DNA of 64,000 bases from Pseudomonas sp. 8O (GTDB lineage Bacteria > Pseudomonadota > Gammaproteobacteria > Pseudomonadales > Pseudomonadaceae): contig NZ_LR733265.1 in NCBI RefSeq assembly GCF_902506495.1, forward strand, positions 436,098 to 500,097, read 5' to 3'. Below, one piece after another: positions 48,763-59,670 of the stretch. The translations under genes were made by a program, and so were the position numbers. The notes under the pieces were generated by a model. The model had not been told where the DNA came from, did no database searches, and was given only the letters and a program-made list of their open reading frames with translations. Within the stretch, counting starts at the first letter, position 1, and the number at the start of each line of letters is the position of its first letter.

Positions 48763-50116
48763 AGTGCTTGTCCATACCCAGTTTCTTTTCCAGGTAATGG
48801 ATGTTCACGCCGCCTTTGACGAAACCCTTGTCGCGGGTCAGGTCGCGGTGCAGCGGCACGTTGGTCTTGATGCCATCGACCACGATCTCGTCCAGGGCAT
48901 TGCGCATACGGGCCATGGCCTCGTCACGGTCCTTGCCGAAGGTGATCAGCTTGCCGATCAGCGAGTCGTAGTGCGGCGGAACGCTGTAGCCGCTGTACAG
49001 GTGAGAGTCGACGCGAACGCCATTGCCGCCCGGCGCATGGAAATGCTTGACCTTGCCGGGGCTGGGCATGAAGTTGTCCGGGTCTTCGGCGTTGATCCGG
49101 CACTCGACCGAGTGACCGAGGATCTTCACGTCTTCCTGCTTGATCGACAGCTTGTTGCCAGCGGCGATGCTGAGCATCTCCTTGACGATGTCGATACCCG
49201 TGACCATCTCGGTGACCGGGTGCTCCACCTGAACGCGGGTGTTCATCTCGATGAAGTAGAAGCGGCCGTCTTCATAGAGGAACTCGAAGGTGCCGGCGCC
49301 ACGGTAGCCGATCTCGACACAGGCATCGACGCAGCGCTTGAGCACTTCGGCGCGGGCCTTCTCGTCGATCAGCGGGGCCGGAGCCTCTTCGATCACCTTC
49401 TGGTGACGGCGCTGCAGCGAGCAGTCACGGTCGTACAGGTGAATCGCGTTGCCCTGGCCGTCGGACAGCACCTGGACTTCGACGTGGCGCGGGTTGCCGA
49501 GGAATTTTTCCAGATAGACCACCGGGTTGCCAAATGCAGCACCGGCTTCGGTGCGGGTCAGCTTGGCCGATTTGATCAGGTCTTCTTCCTTGTGCACCAC
49601 GCGCATGCCGCGACCACCGCCGCCGCCAGCGGCCTTGATGATCACCGGGTAGCCTACTTCACGGGCGATGCGCAGGGCTTCTTCCTCGTCTTCCGGCAGC
49701 GGGCCTTCGGAACCGGGAACCACTGGGACGCCGGTTTTGATCATGGCTTCCTTGGCCGATACCTTGTCGCCCATCAGGCGGATGGTGTCGGCTTTCGGGC
49801 CAATGAAGGCAAAACCGGAGTTCTCCACCTGTTCGGCGAAGTCGGCGTTCTCGGCGAGAAAGCCGTAGCCCGGGTGGATGCCCGTGGCACCGGTCAGTTC
49901 AGCTGCGCTGATGATCGCCGGGATGTTCAGGTAGGACTGAGCGCCGGCTGCCGGACCAATGCAGACGGACTCGTCGGCCAGGCCCAGGTGCATCAGTTCG
50001 CGGTCGGCGGTGGAGTGCACGGCCACCGTCTTGATGCCCAGCTCCTTGCAGGCGCGCAGGATACGCAGGGCGATTTCGCCACGGTTGGCGATAAGGACTT
50101 TTTCCAGCTTCTGCAT
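48761..50116 (-). CDS. accC: Acetyl-CoA carboxylase, biotin carboxylase subunit
   Basis: 451 residues from ATG 50116 ([20 protein letters not shown]). The ATP-grasp loop [14 protein letters not shown] (about 159-172), the catalytic [14 protein letters not shown] (about 288-301) and [12 protein letters not shown] are intact. It carboxylates biotin on AccB, the first half of malonyl-CoA formation. It is 17 bp downstream of accB on the same strand. Its first residues resemble those of urea carboxylase and of the leader relic at 35530, as expected for the family. Confidence 0.97.
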   Translation of the reverse strand: MQKLEKVLIANRGEIALRILRACKELGIKTVAVHSTADRELMHLGLADESVCIGPAAGAQSYLNIPAIISAAELTGATGIHPGYGFLAENADFAEQVENSGFAFIGPKADTIRLMGDKVSAKEAMIKTGVPVVPGSEGPLPEDEEEALRIAREVGYPVIIKAAGGGGGRGMRVVHKEEDLIKSAKLTRTEAGAAFGNPVVYLEKFLGNPRHVEVQVLSDGQGNAIHLYDRDCSLQRRHQKVIEEAPAPLIDEKARAEVLKRCVDACVEIGYRGAGTFEFLYEDGRFYFIEMNTRVQVEHPVTEMVTGIDIVKEMLSIAAGNKLSIKQEDVKILGHSVECRINAEDPDNFMPSPGKVKHFHAPGGNGVRVDSHLYSGYSVPPHYDSLIGKLITFGKDRDEAMARMRNALDEIVVDGIKTNVPLHRDLTRDKGFVKGGVNIHYLEKKLGMDKH

Positions 50117-50133
50117 TGCAGGCTCCCCGTGCA

Positions 50134-50595
50134 TCAAACGATGGTGAACAGGGGTTGGTCGTACTCAACCGGCTGGCCGTTTTCCACCAGGATGGATTCG
50201 ATCACACCGCTGGCTTCGGCTTCGATGTGGTTCATCATCTTCATCGCTTCGACGATGCAGAGGATATCGCCTTTCTTCACGGTCTGACCGACTTCGACGA
50301 AGTTGCCCGAGGTCGGCGAGGCGGCGCGATAGAAGGTGCCAACCATCGGCGAACGCGCCACGGTGCCGTTCAGTTTCGGTGCGGCGGCCGGGGCGGCTTC
50401 AGCGCCCGGAGCGGCTGCGGCGACAGGCGCCGCGATCGGAGCCGGTGCCGGTGCGTACATCGGCTGCGGGGCATAGGCCGGTTGTTTGCTGTGACGGCTG
50501 ATGCGCACGGACTCTTCGCCCTCTTTGATCTCCAGCTCGTCGATACCGGACTCTTCCAGCAGCTCGATCAGTTTCTTGACTTTACGGATATCCAT
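50134..50595 (-). CDS. accB: Biotin carboxyl carrier protein of acetyl-CoA carboxylase
   Basis: 153 residues. The N-terminal helix ([20 protein letters not shown]), an alanine/proline-rich linker (about 40-75), and a C-terminal biotinyl domain with VEAMKMM, the biotinylated lysine being K119. It carries carboxybiotin between AccC and the AccAD transferase, which is encoded elsewhere. First gene of accB-accC; aroQ ends 51 bp upstream of it. Confidence 0.97.
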   Translation of the reverse strand: MDIRKVKKLIELLEESGIDELEIKEGEESVRISRHSKQPAYAPQPMYAPAPAPIAAPVAAAAPGAEAAPAAAPKLNGTVARSPMVGTFYRAASPTSGNFVEVGQTVKKGDILCIVEAMKMMNHIEAEASGVIESILVENGQPVEYDQPLFTIV

Positions 50596-50645
50596 GAATG
50601 GTCAACTCCCAGAGGTGAGGTAGGACTTGTCTACCAGGCTACGCG

Positions 50646-51092
50646 TCAGGCGCGCCCGGTCAGTTGTTCGAGTGCCGCTTCCAGGGCCAGCCGATAACCG
50701 CTGGCGCCAAGGCCGCAGATCACCCCGACTGCAACGTCGGAAAAGTAGGAGTGATGGCGGAAAGGTTCACGCTTGTGCACGTTGGACAGGTGCACTTCGA
50801 TGAATGGGATGCTCACTGCCAGCAATGCGTCACGTAATGCGACGCTTGTATGGGTAAAAGCGGCAGGATTGATCAGGATGAAGTCGACACCTTCACCCTT
50901 TGCGGCGTGAATGCGGTCGATCAGTTCGTACTCGGCATTGCTTTGCAGGTACAGCAGATGATGGCCCGCCTCGCGTGCGCGGCGTTCCAGATCCTGATTG
51001 ATCTCGGCGAGGGTGGTGGCACCGTATTTGTCGGGCTCGCGGGTACCCAGCAGATTCAGATTGGGGCCGTGCAGCACCAGTAGGGTGGCCAT
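50646..51092 (-). CDS. aroQ: 3-dehydroquinate dehydratase, type II
   Basis: 148 residues, the usual length. It performs the third step of the shikimate pathway. Motifs: [19 protein letters not shown] with the catalytic tyrosine and arginine loop, [27 protein letters not shown] and [15 protein letters not shown]. The aroQ-accB-accC order is common in gamma-proteobacteria, and the three genes are likely co-transcribed. Confidence 0.96.
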   Translation of the reverse strand: MATLLVLHGPNLNLLGTREPDKYGATTLAEINQDLERRAREAGHHLLYLQSNAEYELIDRIHAAKGEGVDFILINPAAFTHTSVALRDALLAVSIPFIEVHLSNVHKREPFRHHSYFSDVAVGVICGLGASGYRLALEAALEQLTGRA

Positions 51093-51260
51093 GGTCGCGT
51101 TCCTTGTTGTTCAGGCTGCGCAGGACTATGCCGCAGCTGCGCGATGTCAGCAATAGTCGACACGATGCCTGCTGTTTACGGCAGAAATATGACTATAGCG
51201 CTGGTTTTGGTCGTTGCCAGGACATTTGCAGCGTGCGGGCGATGATCGCGTCGACAGCGT

Positions 51261-53048
51261 TCAACGACCTGCCAGGCGGCTGCTGGCCTGATCCAGGCGG
51301 CCAGCGAAGGTGGCGGCATCGACTTCACCTACGACACGCAGATCGAGCAGTTCGTCACCATTGCCGGCGAACAACTGGATGGCAGGCGGGCCGAACAACT
51401 TGTAACGGTCCAGCAGGGCGCGCTGGGCGGCGTTGCTTTCGGTGATATCGAAGCGGATCAGGCGCCAGTCAGCGAGCTTGCTGCCGACTTCGGCATTACC
51501 GAATACCTCGCGCTCGATGACCTTGCAGCTGATGCACCAGTCGGCGTACCAGTCCAGCAGCAGCGGTTGGCCGCTGGCTTTGGCCTGCGCCAGCGCGGCG
51601 TCCAGCTCGGCGGGGCTGCTCAGGGTTTGCCAGGCATCGCTCTTGGCGCTGCTCTGGCTGGCACCAGCCTGCAGCTGGCCGAGTGGCTTGAGCGGATCGC
51701 TCGCACCCTGCAGGGCGCCGACCCAGGCGGCCAGGGCATAGACCAGTAACGCCAGGCCGGCGATCTGGCCGAGCTTCTGTCGATGTGTCTTGGGGCCGAA
51801 CTCCAGCGCACCGAGGAATACTGCCACGCCACCCGCCAGCAGGCCCCACAGGGCCAGACTCAGACTGCCAGGCAGCACGCGCTCGAGCAGCCAGATCGAA
51901 ACGGCCAGGAGCAGCACGCCGAAGGCATTGCGTACGCTCACCATCCAAGTGCCGGTTTTCGGCAGCAGCGCACCACCGCCAACAGCGAACAGCACCAGCG
52001 GCGTACCCATGCCGAGGCCGAGCGCGAGCAGCTTCAGGCCGCCGCCCAGGGCATCGCCACTGGCGCTGATATAGAGCAGGGCTCCGGCCAGTGGCGCCGA
52101 GACGCAGGGGCTGACCAGCAGGCTGGAGAGTACGCCGAGCACTGCGGCATTCAGATGCGAGCCACCATGGGTCCTGCCGGCCAGGCGATCCAGCGGTTCA
52201 CTGATGAAACGCGGCAGGCGCAGCTCGAACAGGCCGAACATGGCCAGGGCGAAGAGGGTGAAGAAGGCGGCGAAAGGCACCAACACCCAGGCTGATTGCA
52301 GGCGCGCCTGTAGATTGAGGCCGGCGCCGAACAGCCCCATAAGTGTGCCGAGGACGGCGAAACAGATCGCCATCGGCAACACGTAGGCGAGCGACAGAGT
52401 CAGGCTGCGAAAGCCCCCCAGTTGCCCGCGCAGCACCACTCCGGACAGGATCGGCAGCATCGGCAGCACGCAGGGGGTGAAGGTCAGCGCCAGGCCGCCG
52501 AGGAAGAACAGCGCCAGCTCTTTCCAGTTCCAGCCGGTTGCCACCGATGCCACATCGCTGCTGTCGGCAGCAGGCATATCACCGATCTCGATGTATTCAG
52601 TCTCGGGCGGATAGCACAGGCCCTTGTCGGCACAACCCTGGTAGCCGACCTGCAGGCGCAGCGGGCGGTTGTCTGGGTTGTCCAGTGGCACGCGGATATC
52701 CAGCACGCCGTAGTACACCTCGACATCGCCGAAGAACTCGTCGTGCTTGGCCTCGCCTGCCGGCAATTCGGCGTCGCCGAGCACCAGATCCGCTGGTTCG
52801 ACGCTGAAATTGAAACGATGGCGATAGAGGTAGTAACCCTCGGTCGCGACGAAGCGCAACGTCACTGCCTGTGCGTCGCTGCTCACCAGGCTCAGCTTGA
52901 AGGCTTCGCGCACCGGCAGGAAGTCACTGCTGTTGTTCAGCGGCGCGCCAATCGGCGAGGCGGCTGGGCGCTGGTCGAACAGATTGGCGCTGGCGGGCAG
53001 GCTCAGGCAGAGCAGAAACAGGGGAAGTAGCAGTCGACGCAGTGACAT
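51261..53048 (-). CDS. dsbD: Thiol:disulfide interchange protein DsbD
   Basis: 595 residues from ATG 53048 with a signal peptide (cleavage near ASA-NL). The periplasmic alpha domain contains the cysteine pair GCADKGLCYPPE, the eight-helix beta domain has CVLPMLPI and SPCVSAPLAGAL with its two cysteines, and the C-terminal thioredoxin domain has WCISCK. It passes electrons from cytoplasmic thioredoxin to DsbC, DsbG and CcmG in the periplasm. All six redox cysteines are present. It follows the chemoreceptor gene by 168 bp and precedes aroQ by 168 bp. Confidence 0.96.
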   Translation of the reverse strand: MSLRRLLLPLFLLCLSLPASANLFDQRPAASPIGAPLNNSSDFLPVREAFKLSLVSSDAQAVTLRFVATEGYYLYRHRFNFSVEPADLVLGDAELPAGEAKHDEFFGDVEVYYGVLDIRVPLDNPDNRPLRLQVGYQGCADKGLCYPPETEYIEIGDMPAADSSDVASVATGWNWKELALFFLGGLALTFTPCVLPMLPILSGVVLRGQLGGFRSLTLSLAYVLPMAICFAVLGTLMGLFGAGLNLQARLQSAWVLVPFAAFFTLFALAMFGLFELRLPRFISEPLDRLAGRTHGGSHLNAAVLGVLSSLLVSPCVSAPLAGALLYISASGDALGGGLKLLALGLGMGTPLVLFAVGGGALLPKTGTWMVSVRNAFGVLLLAVSIWLLERVLPGSLSLALWGLLAGGVAVFLGALEFGPKTHRQKLGQIAGLALLVYALAAWVGALQGASDPLKPLGQLQAGASQSSAKSDAWQTLSSPAELDAALAQAKASGQPLLLDWYADWCISCKVIEREVFGNAEVGSKLADWRLIRFDITESNAAQRALLDRYKLFGPPAIQLFAGNGDELLDLRVVGEVDAATFAGRLDQASSRLAGR

Positions 53049-53216
53049 CGGGCGAATATCTCGGCGGAAGGTGGCGGCATGATACCGGAAAGCGCCCGCC
53101 CGCATCGTCGCTGCCGCGCCGGGACGTCGATTGCCGGGGATGAGCGGCACCTTGGAGGAGGCCGGCCTTGTAGAGTTCCCGCGCAGATCGAGCCTGCGCT
53201 GCCGTGTCGCAGGCGG

Positions 53217-55181
53217 TTAGACGCGAAACGCCTGTACGGCGCTGTGCAACTGGCCGCCCAGGTGCAGCAGACGTTCACTCTCGCTGCGTCCGTTGGCGAT
53301 CAGACCGAGGTTGTCGTCGCCCAGCTGGTGGATGCGTTCGCCGTGTTCGCGAATCTCGCTGACGGCATCGCTCTGCTGGGCGGTGGCTTCGGCAATGCGC
53401 TCTGCCATGCTGGCGATGGTGCGGATAGCACTGACGATCTCGTCCAGCGCACCATCGGCTGCCTCGGCCTTGCCGGCAGTGGTTTCGGCGTGTTCGACCT
53501 GGGCGCGCATCGCTTGTACCGACTGGTGCGCAGCCTGTTGCAGGCGGCCGATGACATCCTGGATTTCCGCCGTGGCGCTGCCGGTGCGCTGCGACAATGA
53601 GCGTACTTCGTCGGCGACCACGGCAAAGCCACGGCCGGCCTCGCCGGCGCGAGCGGCCTCGATGGCGGCGTTGAGGGCGAGCAGGTTGGTCTGTTCGGCG
53701 ATGCCGCGAATCACCGTGAGCACGCTGCCGATGGTGGCGGTCTCGTCGGCCAGGCGCTCGATGGCCTGGGCATTGTCCTGCACCTCGGTGACCAGCGCGT
53801 GCAGCCCCTGAAGGCTCTGGCCGATGACCTGCTGGCCCTGGACCAGTGCGCGGTCGGCATCGCGGCTGGCGTCGGCGGTCTGGCTGGCGTCCTGGGCGAC
53901 CTGGCCGATGGTCGCTTCCAGCTCGCCCAGCGCGTCGCGGATCAGGGCGGTATCGCCGGCCTGGCGTTCGGCGCCGCCGTGCAGGCCGCCGCTGAGATCG
54001 GCCAGGGTACGGCTGGAGCCGGCGACATGCTCGGCATGGCCGCGGATGCTGGTGACCAGCTCCGCCAGATAGCGACGCAGGTGATTGAGCGAGTCTTCGA
54101 TATCGCGCAGCTCGCGGGTGCGGGAGTGGATGCTGATCGGCGTTGCGAAATTACCTTTGGCCCACTGTGACAGCGCCGGTACCAGGCGCTCGAGCACCTG
54201 CGAGAGGCGCCGCTGGATGCGGTCGATGAGCAGGGCGATGAGCAGGATCAGGCCGATCATCAGGCCCTGAATCAGTCGTACCTCGCCCTGAATGCGTGCG
54301 TATTCGCCTTTTACCAGGGGCTCCAGCGCAGCCAGTGCCTGTTGCACCTGGGTCACGCGTTCGGTGGTGGTCAAGGCCAGTTGCTGGCGTTGCTCGACCA
54401 GCTCGCGAGTGCGTTGCAGTTCACTGGGGTAGCGACGCACCAGAGAGCCAAGTTCGCGTTTCAGCTCGATGCCGCGATCCTGCGCCTGTTGCTCCTGTTG
54501 TGTGTCATCCAGCCCGAGCAGCGCGGCGAAGCCGACGCTGGCAGAGCTGTCGGCCTGCTGCACGCCGAGTAGCGGCAATTTATCCAGTGCCTCTGCCTGC
54601 TGGGCAAGGCCCTTGAGTTCGCGTTCGACATCGCCGAGCAGTTCGCTACGACCCTGACTGGTGAAACGTTCGCGGGCGTGGGCGAGCTTGAGCAGGCGCG
54701 AACCGGCTTCCTGCAGCGGTTTGCGATACTCACCGGCGGCAGGGCTGCTGGCATCTGCGACGTACTGGGTCAGTTGTTCCAGCGCAGCGAGCATCTCGCG
54801 TTCGGCTTGCAACAGCAGGCCTTGCGGATCACCGGCCAGTTTGCCGGCCGCCAGCAGTTGATTGGCGCTGAAGTCGCGCAGTTGCTCAAGGCTTGGGCGC
54901 AGCTCGGTGGTCAATTGTTGCGGCAGTTGTTCGAGGGAGTCGTCGAAGGCGTCGATGGCCTGGGTCGCGCTGCTGTGTTGCACGGCATTGCCACTGGCCA
55001 GGTAGGCCTGAATGTTGTCGGCCACCTCGCGCTGGAACTGCTGGGACAGCGTCAGGTAGCGCTCCATCAGTTGCACCGGTTGCTGCAACGCGCGCTGCGA
55101 CCACCAGAGCGTCGCCGCCAGCGCAACGCAAACGGTGACCAGCAGCAGGGTGTTTAGGTTGGTGAGCAGCTTGAGGCGCAT
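53217..55181 (-). CDS. ctpL: Methyl-accepting chemotaxis protein (CtpL-like, long helical sensor domain)
   Basis: 654 residues. Membrane helices at about 10-28 and 305-322 bracket a roughly 275-residue all-helical periplasmic region of the double four-helix-bundle (HBM) kind. A HAMP domain follows, then the signalling hairpin whose tip holds the near-invariant stretch [20 protein letters not shown]. There is no C-terminal CheR-binding pentapeptide. The place between dsbD and the GGDEF regulator is that of PAO1 ctpL, a receptor for phosphate taxis at low phosphate; orthology, and so the ligand, is inferred. Confidence 0.88.
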   Translation of the reverse strand: MRLKLLTNLNTLLLVTVCVALAATLWWSQRALQQPVQLMERYLTLSQQFQREVADNIQAYLASGNAVQHSSATQAIDAFDDSLEQLPQQLTTELRPSLEQLRDFSANQLLAAGKLAGDPQGLLLQAEREMLAALEQLTQYVADASSPAAGEYRKPLQEAGSRLLKLAHARERFTSQGRSELLGDVERELKGLAQQAEALDKLPLLGVQQADSSASVGFAALLGLDDTQQEQQAQDRGIELKRELGSLVRRYPSELQRTRELVEQRQQLALTTTERVTQVQQALAALEPLVKGEYARIQGEVRLIQGLMIGLILLIALLIDRIQRRLSQVLERLVPALSQWAKGNFATPISIHSRTRELRDIEDSLNHLRRYLAELVTSIRGHAEHVAGSSRTLADLSGGLHGGAERQAGDTALIRDALGELEATIGQVAQDASQTADASRDADRALVQGQQVIGQSLQGLHALVTEVQDNAQAIERLADETATIGSVLTVIRGIAEQTNLLALNAAIEAARAGEAGRGFAVVADEVRSLSQRTGSATAEIQDVIGRLQQAAHQSVQAMRAQVEHAETTAGKAEAADGALDEIVSAIRTIASMAERIAEATAQQSDAVSEIREHGERIHQLGDDNLGLIANGRSESERLLHLGGQLHSAVQAFRV

Positions 55182-55277
55182 GGCGGGCTCGATCGACGAC
55201 TGAACGATGCCCGCGAGCTTATTGCGGTTTGGTTACAGGCTGATGACGCTGTGAGCTGTGTCACGTTCTACGGCGAG

Positions 55278-56891
55278 TCACTCGCTGCTGTACAGCTCCA
55301 CCCGGTTACGACCACCGTGCTTGGCCTTGTACAGCGCTTCGTCTGCGCGCTTGGACAGTGTGTTGCCATCCAGGCCCGGTTGCAGCATGGCGATACCACA
55401 GCTGAAGGTGCAGGACAGGTCCTGCGGCTGGGCCGGGTAGTGGATTTCGGCGAAGCGCTGGCGAATCTCTTCCAGCACCTTGAGCGCCGATTGCTCGTCG
55501 GTATCGGGCAGCACCACGGCGAATTCCTCGCCGCCGTAACGACCGATATGGTCGGTCTTGCGCAGGCGCTGCTTGAGGAACAGCGCCAGGCTCTTGATCA
55601 CCCGGTCGCCCATGGGGTGACCATAGGTGTCGTTGACCTTCTTGAAGTGGTCGATGTCGAGCATGGCGAAGGCCAGCGGCTGCTCTTCGCGGCGTGCGCG
55701 AAAGCAGGCGTCATCGAGCAGTTGCAGGGTATGGGTGTGGTTGTACAGGCCGGTCAGGCTGTCACGCACCATGCGCGCCTTGAGGTTGCGCGCACGGGCT
55801 GCGCGGTTGCGCACGGTGGCGATCAGGTGGCGTGGCTTGATCGGTTTGGTGAGGAAGTCGTCGCCGCCCTCGCTCATGGCGTCGAGCTGCTTGTCCAGGT
55901 CGTCCTCGGCCGACAGGTAGATGATCGGCACGCTGACGTAGCGGTCATTGTGGCGGATCACCTTGGCCAGTTCGGTGCCGTTGCACTCGGGCATGTACAT
56001 GTCGAGGATGATCAGGTCCGGCTGGAATTCGGCCAGCGCGTCCATCGCCTGGATCGGCTCGGTGAGGGTGTGGGTGAGGATGCCGGCACTGTTGAGTACG
56101 CGCTCGGTGTGGGTCGCCTGGGCCTTGGAATCGTCGACGATCAGCACCTTGTACGGGTCGTACTGCGAGACGTGGGTCAGTACCTCGATGCGTTCGAGCA
56201 GGCTCGATGCATCCAGTGAGCCGGTGAAGAACTCCTGGCCGCCGGCACGTACGGCAGCCAGGCGCGTCGGGGTGTCGGTATCGCAGTGGCTGAAGAACAG
56301 CAGCGGAATTTTCTGCTCCAGACCTTCTTGCACCGAGTCGGCAAGTTCCAGGCCTGCGCCGGCGAAGTCGACGTCCATGATGATGGCGGCCGGGTGGCGC
56401 TCGCTGATGGCGGCACGGAAGGCGAACTCATCGCCCAGGGCCTGCGCCGCCAGGCCGAAGAAATCCAGTTGCTGGGCCAGACGCTCGGCGCGCTGGGCAT
56501 CCTGCAGGGCTAGATAAACCGGTTTGCGCAGGGGGGGCAGGAAGGTCTGTTCGAAGGCATCACTATGACGCAGGCCGGTTCTCGACAAGCGCTGCATGGC
56601 CTGATTGAGGCGGGCGATCAGCGTGCTGTTGAGGCGACCGCGATTTTCCACTACTTCATCCAGGCTGACGCCAATGCTTTGCGCCAGTTGCGCGTGCTCG
56701 GTCTGTTCGAAACGCTCGGCGTAACGCAGCAGTCGCAGGTTGGCTTCGGTCAGCTCAGCCATGCCGGCATCGTTCCATTCGCTGCGTTGCAGGCGCTGCC
56801 AGACTTCCAGCACCTGGCGTGCCTGGTGAATGACGCGCTGGGCGAAATGGTGCTTGAGTCGATCTCGACTGGGATCCGGGTGCTCGGTCAT
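55278..56891 (-). CDS. gcbA: Response regulator with diguanylate cyclase domain (GcbA-like)
   Basis: 537 residues. A helical N-terminal part (about 1-120), a degenerate receiver-like domain (about 125-240), a complete receiver (VLIVDDSKAQ, phospho-aspartate in LIILDMYMP, KPIKP) and a C-terminal GGDEF domain with the intact active site GGEEF and the inhibitory RKTD site five residues before it. It should make c-di-GMP in response to phosphorylation by an unknown kinase. Position and architecture match PA4843/GcbA, which promotes early biofilm attachment and affects dispersal. Confidence 0.92.
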   Translation of the reverse strand: MTEHPDPSRDRLKHHFAQRVIHQARQVLEVWQRLQRSEWNDAGMAELTEANLRLLRYAERFEQTEHAQLAQSIGVSLDEVVENRGRLNSTLIARLNQAMQRLSRTGLRHSDAFEQTFLPPLRKPVYLALQDAQRAERLAQQLDFFGLAAQALGDEFAFRAAISERHPAAIIMDVDFAGAGLELADSVQEGLEQKIPLLFFSHCDTDTPTRLAAVRAGGQEFFTGSLDASSLLERIEVLTHVSQYDPYKVLIVDDSKAQATHTERVLNSAGILTHTLTEPIQAMDALAEFQPDLIILDMYMPECNGTELAKVIRHNDRYVSVPIIYLSAEDDLDKQLDAMSEGGDDFLTKPIKPRHLIATVRNRAARARNLKARMVRDSLTGLYNHTHTLQLLDDACFRARREEQPLAFAMLDIDHFKKVNDTYGHPMGDRVIKSLALFLKQRLRKTDHIGRYGGEEFAVVLPDTDEQSALKVLEEIRQRFAEIHYPAQPQDLSCTFSCGIAMLQPGLDGNTLSKRADEALYKAKHGGRNRVELYSSE

Positions 56892-57148
56892 GGGCCGACT
56901 TCTATAAGTGGTTAAGTCAGTGGTGGCTCGATGCTATCACTTGCTGGAGGCGCTGACATTGCCGTCGATCAATTGGCGTCGGTATTTCTGTCGAATAAGC
57001 GACAGAATTTTAGTTTTCCCCTACCCGCATTAAGTTTGCCCCTCTGCCCTGCGTTTTGCTGTGGGCTTGCCTTATAGTGCGTAGCAGGTCGCAACCCGTT
57101 GCTCGGGTTGTGGTCGAACACTCGAATTCGCTTGAAAAGGACACTGCC

Positions 57149-58210
57149 ATGCTGGACTGGAAGAATCGCGCGACGAACTCGCAGGGCGGCGCCGCCAAGA
57201 CCTCAGGAGGCAGTCGCAGTGGCGGCAGCCTGATCGCTCGAGCTCTGGGCGGTCTGATCGGTGTCTATCTGCTCATCGCCCTGGTGGTCGGCTGGTACTG
57301 GAGCCAGGAGCCGTCTGTCTTCCAGGTCCAGCAGCATGCCCAGAGTTCGGCGCAGCAGGCGCAACGGCAGATGGTCACCGGTTACACCTCGGTGGAAACC
57401 CTCAAGCAGGTCGCTGGCACGCTGCTCGACAAACCGGGCGGCTATCTGTCCAACGATCTTGCGCCGCCCGGTCTGTGGCTGGACAACATGCCGAGCTGGG
57501 AATATGGCGTGCTGGTGCAGGTACGCGACTTCTCGCGTGCCCTGCGCAAGGACTTCGCCCGCTCGCAGTCGCAGTCCACCGAGGACCCGGACCTGGCCAA
57601 GGCCGAGCCGCGTTTTCACTTCGACAACAAGAGCTGGGCGTTACCGGCGTCCGAGTCCGAGTACCGAGAGGGCATCAAGTCGCTGGATCGCTACCTGGCT
57701 CGTCTGGCCGACCCGGCGCAGAGAAACGCACAGTTTTACGCGCGTGCCGACAACCTGAACAACTGGCTGGGTGATGCCGGCACACGTCTTGGCTCGCTGT
57801 CTCAGCGCCTGTCCGCCAGCGTGGGGCAGGTGCGCCTGAACGAGAAACTGCAGGTGGGCAGCGATGCCGAAGAGTCCGGGCAGGTGGGTGAGGGCGGCGT
57901 TTACGAGACGCCCTGGCTGCAGATCGACAACGTGTTCTACGAGGCTCGCGGTCAGGCCTGGGCACTGGCTCACCTGCTGCGCGCTGTCGAGGTGGACTTC
58001 GCCGACGTGCTGGCGAAAAAGAACGCCACCGTCAGCGTGCGCCAGATCATTCGTGAGCTGGAAGCCGCGCAGGCCACCCTGTGGAGCCCGATGATCCTCA
58101 ACGGCAGCGGTTACGGCGTTCTGGCCAATCACTCGCTGGTTATGGCCAACTACATCTCCCGTGCCAACGCGGGGCTGATCGACCTGCGTCAGTTGCTGAG
58201 CCAGGGTTGA
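57149..58210 (+). CDS. DUF2333 family protein
   Basis: 353 residues from ATG 57149 (site AAAAGGA). A glycine/serine-rich head is followed by one membrane helix (IGVYLLIALVVGWYW, about 34-48) and a long mostly helical domain containing GGYLSNDLAPPGLWLDNMPSWE and RVRLNEKLQVGS-like segments. The family is conserved in gamma-proteobacteria with no known role. Its TGA shares a base with the ATG of the NUDIX gene, so the two are translationally coupled. Confidence 0.88.
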   Translation: MLDWKNRATNSQGGAAKTSGGSRSGGSLIARALGGLIGVYLLIALVVGWYWSQEPSVFQVQQHAQSSAQQAQRQMVTGYTSVETLKQVAGTLLDKPGGYLSNDLAPPGLWLDNMPSWEYGVLVQVRDFSRALRKDFARSQSQSTEDPDLAKAEPRFHFDNKSWALPASESEYREGIKSLDRYLARLADPAQRNAQFYARADNLNNWLGDAGTRLGSLSQRLSASVGQVRLNEKLQVGSDAEESGQVGEGGVYETPWLQIDNVFYEARGQAWALAHLLRAVEVDFADVLAKKNATVSVRQIIRELEAAQATLWSPMILNGSGYGVLANHSLVMANYISRANAGLIDLRQLLSQG

Positions 58211-58746
58211 TGGTCGCGATTTCGGCAGCGGAGGCGGCGCATCGTGCTGCCTCCGACCGCGAGCGCGTGGCCTGGGTCGATGAGCACGACCGGCCGCTGG
58301 GCGGTGTTTCTCGTGTCGAGCTGCGCGAGCGCCGGCTGATCGGGCGTGGCACCTACATTCTCCTGTTCAACACGGCCGGGCTGTTGTGCGTGCATCGGCG
58401 CACCTTGAGCAAGGCGTTGTATCCCGGATACTGGGACGTGGCGGCCGGCGGCATGGTGCTCGAAGGCGAGGACTACCGACTCTCCGCCGAGCGTGAGCTG
58501 GCCGAGGAGCTGGGTATCGTCGATGCCCAGCTGACCGAGCATGCGCACTTTCTCTATGACGCTCCGGAAAGTCGCCTGTGGTGCATGGCCTACTCGGCTG
58601 TATCCGATGCGCCGCTGGTGTTGCAGCCGGAGGAGGTGCTGGAGGCGCGCTTCATCAGCGTCGAGCAGGCGTTGGAGGAAACCCATCGCTTGCCGTATTG
58701 CCCGGATTCGCTGGCTGCGCTGGAGCGCTACATAAAAAGGCCATAA
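58210..58746 (+). CDS. NUDIX hydrolase, YfcD type
   Basis: 178 residues from ATG 58210. The Nudix box is perfect: GMVLEGEDYRLSAERELAEE followed by LGI. The N-terminal AWVDEHDRPLGGVSRVELRER resembles the isopentenyl-diphosphate isomerase-like YfcD group. It probably hydrolyses a nucleoside diphosphate derivative; the substrate is not predictable. It is coupled to the DUF2333 gene. Confidence 0.9.
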   Translation: MVAISAAEAAHRAASDRERVAWVDEHDRPLGGVSRVELRERRLIGRGTYILLFNTAGLLCVHRRTLSKALYPGYWDVAAGGMVLEGEDYRLSAERELAEELGIVDAQLTEHAHFLYDAPESRLWCMAYSAVSDAPLVLQPEEVLEARFISVEQALEETHRLPYCPDSLAALERYIKRP

Positions 58747-59177
58747 ACAGGCCGCTTGCGGCTAGCTGATGTCCCTCTCCCATTTATGGGAGACGACTGC
58801 ATGGATGCAGGAGGTAGGGCGACGCAGGATGCCCAAGCCGAGGGTGCCCGAAGGGCGGGAGAGGGTGTTTGTGTCGGCACCTGTATTTCGTCGAGCTTAG
58901 CTCGTAGGGTGCGCCTCACCTCGAATAGGGGCCCTTGGCGCGTACCGCGCACCCTACGGCGTCGCGGATTCCGAGCGCTCCGTGCACGATGACGAACGGC
59001 GTCGCCATCGTGCCGCACAATGACGCAAATCCATACTTAGCAAGCGCCGCCTTTGCCGTTACACTGCCCGGCCTTTTCGGCGGACGTCTGTCCGCTTGCG
59101 CTGCCCCTGCCTGAGTGGGGCTTCGCGGCTGAACCCGTTCAGCCAGTCGCTATCCTGACCCCTACGAGGACAAGCCG
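58747..59177. other. Gene-free interval with repeats and a candidate promoter
   Basis: 431 bp. A CTCCCATttATGGGAG hairpin (58777-58792) comes first, then a GTAGGGTGCGCC...GCGCACCCTAC palindrome (58904-58957), then about 220 bp of unique sequence leading to the SUI1 gene. No coding region is seen. Confidence 0.75.
59037..59065 (+). promoter_or_regulatory. Candidate sigma-70 promoter for the SUI1 gene
   Basis: TTAGCA (59037-59042), a 17 bp spacer and TACACT (59060-59065), about 110 bp before the GTG start. Each box has four matches or more to the consensus; no other support. Confidence 0.35.
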
Positions 59178-59549
59178 GTGGTCAAGAAAGCCTCTTCATT
59201 CTCCGCCCTGAGCGGTCTCGTCTATTCCACCGATGGCGGTCGTCATTGCCCGGATTGCAACCAGGCGGTGGATGCCTGCATCTGCAAGCAGACGCGCATT
59301 CCTGAAGGCGACGGCATTGCCCGTGTGCGTCGTGAAACCAAGGGCCGTGGCGGCAAGACCGTTACCACCGTCAGCGGCGTGCCACTGGCCGAGGAACCGC
59401 TCAAGGAACTGGCCAGTGCGTTGAAGAAACGCTGCGGCACCGGCGGCGCGCTCAAGGATGGGGTGATCGAGATCCAGGGTGATCACGTCGATCTGCTGTT
59501 GGCCGAACTGACCAAGCGCGGCTTTACCGCGAAGAAGTCCGGCGGCTGA
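59178..59549 (+). CDS. yciH: SUI1/eIF1-like translation factor (YciH family)
   Basis: 123 residues from a GTG at 59178 with GAGGA before it. An N-terminal cysteine cluster (HCPDCNQAVDACICKQ, about 23-38) precedes the SUI1 fold with GRGGKTVTTVSGVPL and GGALKDGVIEIQGDHVDLL. YciH proteins resemble eukaryotic eIF1 and influence start-site fidelity in vitro; the role in the cell is unclear. The four cysteines could bind zinc. Confidence 0.9.
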   Translation: MVKKASSFSALSGLVYSTDGGRHCPDCNQAVDACICKQTRIPEGDGIARVRRETKGRGGKTVTTVSGVPLAEEPLKELASALKKRCGTGGALKDGVIEIQGDHVDLLLAELTKRGFTAKKSGG

Positions 59550-59670
59550 TAAGTCCTTTTCTAAACTTGGATGACGCTCATAGGGTCAACCACCGAGCAA
59601 ACGTCATCTTGCTTTCATCATTTCTAAACTGGCCGCCAGCAAGGTCAGGCTTTTCTCATGGGAGAACCCG

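Noticed and set aside
57073..57078. TATAGT as a -10 box for the DUF2333 gene
   Set aside because: No acceptable -35 box lies 16-18 bp upstream, so it is not reported as a promoter.
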